Positions 57,637 to 64,000 of a stretch of DNA of 64,000 nucleotides are shown one piece after another (position 1 is the stretch's first letter; each line of letters starts with the position of its first letter). The position numbers and the translations under genes were made by a program. The notes below the pieces were generated by a model, which did no database searches, was not told the origin of the DNA, and worked only from the letters and a program-made list of their open reading frames with translations. Origin of the DNA: Bog-113 sp963752695 (GTDB lineage Bacteria; Acidobacteriota; Terriglobia; Bryobacterales; Bryobacteraceae); the NCBI GenBank assembly GCA_963752695.1, contig CAVVZB010000001.1:868001-932000 (forward strand), in the 5' to 3' direction.

Positions 57637-59151
57637 ATGAAGTATTTCGGCTCTCGTCTGTCTGTTTGCCTGTTCGCTCTATCGCTACTCACCATCTCCA
57701 GTCTTTCGGCTGCAAGCGTCCAACCCGTGCGCGCGATCCCCGCTGCCGCCCCTTGTGGGGTAATCCCCCCGATCGACCCGAACAAAGATTTTATCGGCAA
57801 CTTTCTCAACAATTGCTATGCGGTCGGGATGTCTCACAGCAATGGCAACGCGCAGGTCGGAGACCTGAACGCGACTTACAACCAGGCTTACTATCAGGTC
57901 GTGCAGCCGGGATACAGTCTGATCATTTTCGACAAGTTCCCGAACACTCGATTCCTTTCCGCGACGGCCTATGACGATCACGCCGTCATCGTGGGGCAAA
58001 TGGTGGATAACCAAATTATTCCTCTTAACGCGGCAATGATCAATCCGTTGCTTCCGGGCGTCAAATACGTTTCCAACCAGCAATACGGGATCACGGTCAA
58101 TATCGGAAGCGGGACTACTCCAGCCGTGGTCAGTCCCGGTTGCTCCACCGCGGACACTACGATCGATCAGAATGTTATGGATGCGTCCCATATCCACTCG
58201 GGACTAACATGGACCGGCTATCCCAATTTGCCGCCGGGCTTCCCGCCGCATGAAACTGGCGCGAACAAAGGTGGAATCCTGGAGATTCGCAAATACGTCG
58301 ACATTACTCCGGTCCCGTCTACAGCTGTGGTCCTCGTGCGTGACCTATCCACCGGATGTGCAATGCCTGGCGTCCAGGCGCTGGCGATGAACATCATAGC
58401 GCCTACCCAGCCCAACCCGACAACGTGGCTACATGAAGGCCAGATGCAGAATCATCAAACGTTCGCCGAAACCATCTTGCCCCGGTTGTGTTATCCCAGC
58501 GATCCGTTGAACAAGGTGAATTGGTCACGGACTCGCGATTACATTCCGATCGATAACGGTGCGAACGCCTCGGTGCAGGCACCCATTAATCCGGCGTATA
58601 TCTCGGCTTTAGTCGCGGGAAAGGGCTATATGCGGATACAGTTCCAACTACCCACTCACCCAACGACTCCTTGTAACGACGGCAATTGCGTCCTGACCGG
58701 TAATGAGCAGCAGCGTTATAAAAGCTTGTCATTCCAGGATGCCAAGAACACACTGCTTTCGCTGAAGGATTCGGATATGGTTACTGACCCGAACGGCAAC
58801 GTGACGCTAATTATCGGCTTGGGCGCACCGCAGCCTGCGCAAGTTACGCCGGCGAATTATTACACCTGGATCGACCTGACCAGCAATCCTAATTACGCTC
58901 AACTGCAGACGCTGTTTGTGCGTGACATTCTCCCGAACCCCAGCTTCAACTGCTCGGGTTGGAACGTCCCATACAAGACCATGGCTTACAACGACCAAGG
59001 CGGTTTTATGGGAACTTACAACATGACCGTCGATTTCGTTTCCTCAAGCCAAATCCCAACGACACCTGTTCCGCCAGCGCGTACCAATTCGTGTGCGCTG
59101 ATCCCAAGCCCGCCGTTCACGTGTTCCGCTCCCCCGCCACCCGCACAATAA
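57637..59151 (+). CDS. Large secreted protein of unknown function
   Basis: 504 residues from ATG 57637, with AAAGGAA upstream and a signal peptide MKYFGSRLSVCLFALSLLTI ending in SAAS; the frame start at 57607 lacks these. The mature part is beta-rich, has about nine Cys that could form disulfides, and contains NCYAVGMSHSNGNAQVGDLN, TRFLSATAYDDHAVIVGQMV and DASHIHSGLTWTGYP. The segment FDKFPNTRFLSATAYDDH vaguely recalls DUF1214/DUF1254-type secreted proteins, but I would not assign it. The C-terminus is Pro-rich. A TATACT box lies about 35 nt upstream. Confidence 0.7.
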   Translation: MKYFGSRLSVCLFALSLLTISSLSAASVQPVRAIPAAAPCGVIPPIDPNKDFIGNFLNNCYAVGMSHSNGNAQVGDLNATYNQAYYQVVQPGYSLIIFDKFPNTRFLSATAYDDHAVIVGQMVDNQIIPLNAAMINPLLPGVKYVSNQQYGITVNIGSGTTPAVVSPGCSTADTTIDQNVMDASHIHSGLTWTGYPNLPPGFPPHETGANKGGILEIRKYVDITPVPSTAVVLVRDLSTGCAMPGVQALAMNIIAPTQPNPTTWLHEGQMQNHQTFAETILPRLCYPSDPLNKVNWSRTRDYIPIDNGANASVQAPINPAYISALVAGKGYMRIQFQLPTHPTTPCNDGNCVLTGNEQQRYKSLSFQDAKNTLLSLKDSDMVTDPNGNVTLIIGLGAPQPAQVTPANYYTWIDLTSNPNYAQLQTLFVRDILPNPSFNCSGWNVPYKTMAYNDQGGFMGTYNMTVDFVSSSQIPTTPVPPARTNSCALIPSPPFTCSAPPPPAQ

Positions 59152-59193
59152 CGCGATTATTTTACCGGCGCCTAAAATAGAGTTGAACAAGTC

Positions 59194-61140
59194 ATGATTC
59201 AACTCTCGGGCGCCGGTAAGCGGTTCGGCCCTAAAATCCTCTTTGAAGAGCTCGACTGGCTGATCACTCCACGCGAGCGCGTGGGTATCGTGGGAGCCAA
59301 CGGCACGGGCAAGTCCACTTTGCTCAAGTGTCTGGCCGGCCTGGAAACGCTGGATTACGGGTCGATAACACTTGCCAAGGGAATCACCGCAGGATATCTT
59401 CCCCAAGATGGTCTATCCCTCTCCGGCCGCAGCGTTTTCGCCGAGTGTCTCTCCGTGTTCGACGATGTCTTTGCGCTCGAAACCGAGCAGGAAGACCTCA
59501 GCCGCTCAATGGCGGAACTCGATCCGCAGAGCCTGGAATATCGCCAAGTCGCGGAGCGTTTCCATCTATCTCAGTCGGAGTTTCAAGCCCGTGACGGTTA
59601 TTCCATTGAAGCGAATGTCGGACAGGTACTCACTGGTCTCGGCTTCAGCCGTGAGGATTGGAAGCGGCGTACGGAGGACTTCTCGGGAGGTTGGCAGATG
59701 CGGATTGCGCTCGCCAAACTCCTGCTGTCGAAGCCGAATCTTCTACTGCTCGATGAACCCACCAACCACCTCGATTTAGAAGCGCGCGACTGGCTGGAAA
59801 GCTACCTGGCGGATTACCCCCACGCCTTCGTTCTAATTTCGCACGACCGCTATTTCCTTGACCAAACAGTAAGCCGGATTGCGGAACTTTGGAATAAGCG
59901 GGTGCATTTCTATGTTGGCACGTTCTCGAAATACGAGACGCTGCGTGCTGAGCGCCGCGCCCAACTCGAAGCGGCCTACAAGAACCAGCAGGAGAAAGTC
60001 GAACAACTGGAGGCATTCATCAACCGCTTCCGTGCCCAGGCAACTAAAGCCAAGCAAGTGCAGAGCCGCATCAAAGAATTAGAGCGGATTGAGCGGATCG
60101 AAATTCCGCCGGATGAACGCACCATTCATTTCACCTTTCCTCAGCCTAAGCCGAGCGGTCGTGTAGTCGCCGAACTCCGCGACGTTGCCAAGGACTACGG
60201 TCCGAAGCACGTGTTCTCGGAAGCGTCGTTTCTGATCGAGCGCGGGGACCGTGTCGTGCTGAGTGGTGTAAACGGGGCAGGGAAGTCCACCATGATCAAA
60301 ATCCTGGCTGGAATCGAGCCGGTGACACGCGGCGAATACATCATCGGCCACAATGTGCAGCCGGACTACTTCGCCCAGGATCAATACAAAGAACTCGATC
60401 CCGAAGCGCGCATTATTGACGACCTGGGACAAGTCGCCCCACGGGCAACTCAAACTGAATTGCGCACCATTCTCGGCAGCTTCCTGTTCTCTGAGGACGA
60501 TGTATTCAAACGCATCGGTGTGCTCTCCGGCGGTGAGCGCAACCGCTATGCGCTGGCTCGGATGCTGATGAGCCCGAGCAACTTTCTGCTGCTGGACGAG
60601 CCCACTAATCACCTGGATATGCGCGCCAAGGACGTTCTACTGACCGCGCTGCAGAAATTTACCGGCACTGTCGTCTTTGTTTCTCACGACCGCTACTTCT
60701 TGGAGCAGTTGGCGACCCGCGTAGTTGAAGTCGGCGGAGGCGCCGTGCATTCATTTCCTGGAAGCTATCGGGAGTTCCTGGTCAGCCGGAATGGTCAGGG
60801 CGCGGTGAACGGCTTCGTGAACGGCGCGGCTCCCGCGCCCAAATCGGAGCCGGTAGCAGAAGATGTTACGCTGCCGCCCACAGTGCCGGAGACAAGTACA
60901 AAAGCCGTCCGGCTCAACCCAATTAAGCTTCGTCAAATGAAAGAGCGGCGTCGCACAATCGAAGACGAAGTCACGCGTCTTGAAGTGGAGATCGCCGAAT
61001 ACGAGCGTGAACTGGCCAACTACAAGAATCCCGAAACGACGATCGAGGTGAACGATCTCCTGAACGCCCGGCGCCTGGACCTGGACAATCTCATGACTGA
61101 GTGGGAGCAGGTTGCCGAGACGATCGAGGCCAACGCCTGA
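59194..61140 (+). CDS. ABC-F family ATPase
   Basis: 648 residues, soluble. ABC domain 1 (about 1-250) has Walker A GANGTGKST, signature FSGGWQMR and Walker B LLLLDEPTNHLDLEARDWLE. The P-site tRNA-interaction linker follows (LEAAYKNQQEKVEQLEAFIN). Domain 2 (about 320-540) has GVNGAGKST, LSGGERNRYALARML and FLLLDEPTNHLDMRAKDVLL. A C-terminal coiled coil (about 580-648) is like that of Uup/YdiF. The family resolves stalled ribosomes. A TAAAAT box precedes the ATG; no Shine-Dalgarno sequence is seen. Confidence 0.95.
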   Translation: MIQLSGAGKRFGPKILFEELDWLITPRERVGIVGANGTGKSTLLKCLAGLETLDYGSITLAKGITAGYLPQDGLSLSGRSVFAECLSVFDDVFALETEQEDLSRSMAELDPQSLEYRQVAERFHLSQSEFQARDGYSIEANVGQVLTGLGFSREDWKRRTEDFSGGWQMRIALAKLLLSKPNLLLLDEPTNHLDLEARDWLESYLADYPHAFVLISHDRYFLDQTVSRIAELWNKRVHFYVGTFSKYETLRAERRAQLEAAYKNQQEKVEQLEAFINRFRAQATKAKQVQSRIKELERIERIEIPPDERTIHFTFPQPKPSGRVVAELRDVAKDYGPKHVFSEASFLIERGDRVVLSGVNGAGKSTMIKILAGIEPVTRGEYIIGHNVQPDYFAQDQYKELDPEARIIDDLGQVAPRATQTELRTILGSFLFSEDDVFKRIGVLSGGERNRYALARMLMSPSNFLLLDEPTNHLDMRAKDVLLTALQKFTGTVVFVSHDRYFLEQLATRVVEVGGGAVHSFPGSYREFLVSRNGQGAVNGFVNGAAPAPKSEPVAEDVTLPPTVPETSTKAVRLNPIKLRQMKERRRTIEDEVTRLEVEIAEYERELANYKNPETTIEVNDLLNARRLDLDNLMTEWEQVAETIEANA

Positions 61141-61170
61141 CTTGATATAAACTTCAGGTATCTCCCTTCC

Positions 61171-62745
61171 ATGTTGAATACGGGTTCTAAGATCACAACC
61201 CGAGCGCTACTGGCTTTGGCGCTCACCTCTTCTCTCACGCTGCGAGCCGATTGGCCAACGTTCGGCGGCGATCCGCAGCGCACGGGCTGGAACCGCTCGG
61301 AAGATACCTTTACCCCCAAGAATGCTAAAGACATCGGTCTTCAGTGGAAAATCAAACTTGGCAACCAAGACCGTGAGCTAAATTCGCTGACTCCGCCGGT
61401 GGTAATGGAAGGCGTGCTGACGCTCGGCGGTTTGAAGGAGTATGTGATCGTGGGCGGGGCGTCGGACACGCTGTTCGCAATCGATGCCGATACCGGGAAA
61501 CTCGTCTGGAAAAAGCAGTTCGCGATCGACCAGACAAAGCTGCCGAAGCAGGACGTTAACTGGCTTTGCCCGAATGCCCTGAATGCCACGCCGGTGGTCA
61601 ACCATTGGGAAGATCACTATCTGCCCAATAACACGGTGTTCGCGCTTGCCAGTGACGGCAAGTTGCACTCGCTGAAGGCCAACGATGGCGAAGACGCCGT
61701 TCCGCCCACCCAATTCACGCCACCTTTCTCGAAAAACTGGAGTTTGAATATCCACGATGGCGTGATCTACACAAGCGTGTCGCAAGGCTGCGGAGGCGCG
61801 AAATCCGGCGCTTATGCCATGGATTTCCGAACACCCGAGCACAAGGTGACTTTCCTGCCGGCGACGACAAGTGGCGGTGCCGGGGTCTGGGGACGTGGAG
61901 GCGTTTCGATCGGAAAAGAGCGCGTGTTCGCTTCCACTGGCGACGGACCCTATGATGTCGAAAAGGGCAACTATGCCGATTCCGTCCTGGGGTTTTCCCT
62001 CGCCGACAATCGGCTGGCCGACTACTACACTCCCGCGAACCGCAACTACATGACGCGCAAGGATCTGGATCTAGGCAATACCACTCCCGCGGTGTTCCCT
62101 TACAAGGATCGTGAACTGCTGGTTGCAGCCGGCAAAGAAGGCGTGCTCTATCTGCTTGACACGGCCAAGTTGGGCGGAGCCGATCACCGGACGCCTCTAT
62201 TTCGCAGCCCCATGTACATGAATGAAGGCGCGAATTTGGCGAGCCATGGATTCTGGGGAGCCTTCGCCACATGGCAGGACGAAGCCAAAACACGATGGAT
62301 TTATGCCCCGGCCTTGGGTCCCATTGCGAGTCAGGCGCCCACCTTCGCTACCAAAAATGGCGATGCACCCGACGGCGCTCTGCTGGCGTTCAAGGTCGAG
62401 GACAAAGACGGCGCGCCCGTTCTCGCCCCCATATGGCAGTCGCGCAATCTAAGTGTGCCGGAGCCGCCCGTGGTTGCCAACGGAGTGATCTTTGTGCTTT
62501 CCAGTGGCGAATTCACCGGCCAGGTTACTGAAACCGGAGGTCTGCTCAGCACTGCGGATCGCGTCAAGCGGCACACTGGAAACGCCGTTCTTTACGCTTT
62601 AGACGCGGCCACTGGGAAGGAACTGTTTTCCAGTGGGAAGACGATCGAAAGTTTCACTCACTTTAGCGGGCTGGCGCTATCGAGCGGGCACGTTCTAGTC
62701 ACGACATATGACAACACGCTTTATTCCTTCGGATTGAAGCAATAA
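61171..62745 (+). CDS. Secreted PQQ-type beta-propeller protein
   Basis: 524 residues with a signal peptide (ITTRALLALALTSSLTLRA). It then reads DWPTFGGDPQRTGWNRSE and repeated blades with the W-motif sense AIDADTGKLVWKKQFAID, ALASDGKLHSLKANDGED, LLVAAGKEGVLYLLDTAKLG and LYALDAATGKELFSSGKTIE. This is the outer-membrane-assembly/PQQ-dehydrogenase-like eight-bladed fold. Whether it binds PQQ is unclear; the Cys pair and Asp/Glu calcium site of true quinoproteins are not obvious. It is followed 17 bp later by an aldo/keto reductase. Confidence 0.85.
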   Translation: MLNTGSKITTRALLALALTSSLTLRADWPTFGGDPQRTGWNRSEDTFTPKNAKDIGLQWKIKLGNQDRELNSLTPPVVMEGVLTLGGLKEYVIVGGASDTLFAIDADTGKLVWKKQFAIDQTKLPKQDVNWLCPNALNATPVVNHWEDHYLPNNTVFALASDGKLHSLKANDGEDAVPPTQFTPPFSKNWSLNIHDGVIYTSVSQGCGGAKSGAYAMDFRTPEHKVTFLPATTSGGAGVWGRGGVSIGKERVFASTGDGPYDVEKGNYADSVLGFSLADNRLADYYTPANRNYMTRKDLDLGNTTPAVFPYKDRELLVAAGKEGVLYLLDTAKLGGADHRTPLFRSPMYMNEGANLASHGFWGAFATWQDEAKTRWIYAPALGPIASQAPTFATKNGDAPDGALLAFKVEDKDGAPVLAPIWQSRNLSVPEPPVVANGVIFVLSSGEFTGQVTETGGLLSTADRVKRHTGNAVLYALDAATGKELFSSGKTIESFTHFSGLALSSGHVLVTTYDNTLYSFGLKQ

Positions 62746-62762
62746 AGGCCGGCTAACAAAAG

Positions 62763-63629
62763 ATGAAACGAAGAAGCTTTCTCCTGGGCGGAGCGGCCGG
62801 CACGGTCGCTTTGCATCAGTTCCCCCAGCCATTATTCGCCGCCACGGCTGCCAAGGAAGCCTCAGACCGCATCAGCCTGGGACCGCGTAAAGTAAGCGTC
62901 AGCAGGCTAGCGATGGGCACGGGAACCAATGGATCGGGTGGTAGCTCCGATCAAACGAAGAAGTTGGGCATCCGCGGCTTGGCCGATCTCTATAAGTTTG
63001 GCTACGACAACGGAGTTACGTTTTGGGATTCAGCCGACCAGTACGGCAGCCATCCGCATCTGAAACAAGCGTTGAAGAGCGTGAAGCGGGAAAACGTAAC
63101 CATCATGACCAAGACGCACGCGTCGACCGAGGCTGAAATGAAGGCTGATCTTGATCGTTTCCGGCGCGAGCTGAATACTGACTTCATCGACATCCTTCTG
63201 CTGCACTGCATGACTGATGCGGATTGGCCGGAAAAGAAGAAAGGCGCGATGGCGGTGTTAAGCGAGGCGCAGGAACGCGGTATTATCCACACGAAAGGGA
63301 CGTCCTGCCACACTCTTGAAGCCCTGAAAACAGCCGCAGCCAGCAATTGGGTTGAAGTGGATCTTGCCCGAATTAATCCGGCGCAGGTCGCCATGGACGC
63401 GCAGCCCGAAGTCGTCTTGAGCGTACTGAAGCAGATGAAAGCCGCGGGTAAGGGCGTGATCGGGATGAAGATCCTGGGCGCCGGACAGCTCCGGGACCGC
63501 GTGGACGAGTGCTTGCAATATGCTCTCGCCCACAGCTCCATCGTGGATTGCTTCACTATCGGCGCCACAAGTCAATCCGAGCTGGCCGACCTAATTCGAA
63601 AGATTCCAGCAGCCAGCGTCCGAGGTTGA
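62763..63629 (+). CDS. Tat-exported aldo/keto reductase
   Basis: 288 residues. The N-terminus MKRRSFLLGGAAGTVALHQF is a twin-arginine signal, unusual for aldo/keto reductases, implying export after folding. The family catalytic residues are present: Asp and Tyr in FWDSADQYGSHPHL, Lys in IMTKTHAST, His in LLHCMTDADW. NADP-binding features are at the C-terminus (FTIGATSQSELADLI). The conserved GMKILGAGQLRD matches a subgroup in acidobacteria and planctomycetes. It may act on a periplasmic sugar or polyol. Confidence 0.88.
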   Translation: MKRRSFLLGGAAGTVALHQFPQPLFAATAAKEASDRISLGPRKVSVSRLAMGTGTNGSGGSSDQTKKLGIRGLADLYKFGYDNGVTFWDSADQYGSHPHLKQALKSVKRENVTIMTKTHASTEAEMKADLDRFRRELNTDFIDILLLHCMTDADWPEKKKGAMAVLSEAQERGIIHTKGTSCHTLEALKTAAASNWVEVDLARINPAQVAMDAQPEVVLSVLKQMKAAGKGVIGMKILGAGQLRDRVDECLQYALAHSSIVDCFTIGATSQSELADLIRKIPAASVRG

Positions 63630-63634
63630 ACCTC

Positions 63635-64000
63635 TCAGGGATTGCTGATCGCTGGATAGCGGATCACCGTAGCATTTACCAGGCTCACAACATCCTTTCC
63701 AGCAGTGCTCAAAGCAGCTTGAAAGCTGATCGAAATGGGCGCAGTTACCGGCGTTGTCGTCGTCGTCAGCATGGTAGCCAGAGGCAGTGCCGAACCGTAG
63801 CTTTCGCCGGCGATCTGCGTGCTGCCGGGAGCCATCGCAGCCTCGAATTTGCCATTGATCGCGGTATCCGCTGTCCCGGCAACTCGTTGCAGTGCCGGGA
63901 CTCCACCCCAGCCAGCCGAATAGGTGAAGCCGCTAAGCGTTCCGGAGTGCGCGAAAAGAAATCGGACCTCGACACGATCGCCCACGCTGAGAAAGTTGGC
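63635..64000 (-). CDS. C-terminal part of an unrecognised secreted protein (partial)
   Basis: The minus-strand frame is open to the window edge and stops at 63635, so this is the last 121 residues of a longer protein. It is rich in Thr, Ala, Gly and Ser with beta-strand-like patterns (GDRVEVRFLFAHSGTLSGFT, GYSA-type turns and ALPLATMLTTTTTPVTAPIS). The composition suits an extracellular protein. I do not recognise the family. The gene converges on the aldo/keto reductase. Confidence 0.6.
   Translation of the reverse strand, partial: ANFLSVGDRVEVRFLFAHSGTLSGFTYSAGWGGVPALQRVAGTADTAINGKFEAAMAPGSTQIAGESYGSALPLATMLTTTTTPVTAPISISFQAALSTAGKDVVSLVNATVIRYPAISNP

Overview
The window comes from a Gram-negative bacterium that is most likely an acidobacterium of the Solibacter/Bryobacter kind. 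The lineage pointers are two neighbouring VWFA proteins of the acidobacterial type, a decayed TIGR03437-like C-terminal domain, a short basic protein coupled to the VWFA pair, and composite-hopanoid genes. Kdo, heptose and TonB-receptor genes show a true LPS outer membrane. The taxonomic call is inference; the gene content is read from the sequence.

Layout. 1-5.0 kb: 5' part of an NtrC-type regulator, a low-complexity membrane protein, a small unknown protein divergent from glpK, and a secreted LolA-like protein. 5.0-9.2 kb: a decayed fragment and a hopanoid cluster (hpnJ, two SMR-like transporters, hpnI). 9.2-13 kb: a frameshifted S1/P1 nuclease, a LuxR-type regulator, purU and an Nramp-like transporter. 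13-17 kb: a GT4 enzyme, a Gly/Ser-rich secreted protein, a short basic protein and two VWFA proteins. 17-20.3 kb: kdsB-pyrG-kdsA, which makes Kdo and supplies the CTP to activate it.

20.36-24.69 kb is accessory DNA. An intact tRNA-Pro is followed by two tandem segments. Each begins with the same sequence, ends with the same sequence, and is closed by a 3' tRNA-Pro fragment. This is the footprint of two related elements that inserted one after the other into the tRNA gene. The larger holds only decayed genes: an IS3-type orfA, Rhs-repeat pieces, and a lipase-like fragment followed 3 nt later by an intact membrane protein. tRNA-Arg and tRNA-Ser follow.

25.0-42.7 kb is one long leftward exopolysaccharide locus: CpsB-type phosphatase, ribbon-helix-helix protein, Wza, Wzc, seven GT4 glycosyltransferases, a ligase/polymerase, a Wzx flippase, a polytopic membrane protein and a tyvelose-epimerase-like enzyme. 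Start and stop codons mostly overlap (ATGA, GTGA, TTGA), and a good promoter precedes the ribbon-helix-helix gene. 42.7-49.4 kb: gnd, then trpC-trpF-trpB-trpA-chorismate mutase-degenerate DAHP synthase-tyrA. 49.4-51.3 kb: a TonB-dependent receptor whose signal peptide is put out of frame at a G7 tract. 51.5-57.5 kb: SurA-like chaperone, YhaM-like nuclease, waaF, degenerate RfaE2-like protein, waaC, ICMT-like methyltransferase and TrmJ-like methyltransferase, all overlapping or nearly so. 57.6-64 kb: a secreted unknown, an ABC-F ATPase, a beta-propeller protein, an aldo/keto reductase and a partial unknown.

The strongest leads are the tandem tRNA-Pro elements with shared ends, a perfectly symmetric palindromic -10 between two divergent genes that both look leaderless, paralogues in biosynthetic operons that have lost catalytic motifs (DAHP synthase-like and RfaE2-like), an SMR pair inside the hopanoid cluster, and the G7 frameshift in the TonB receptor.
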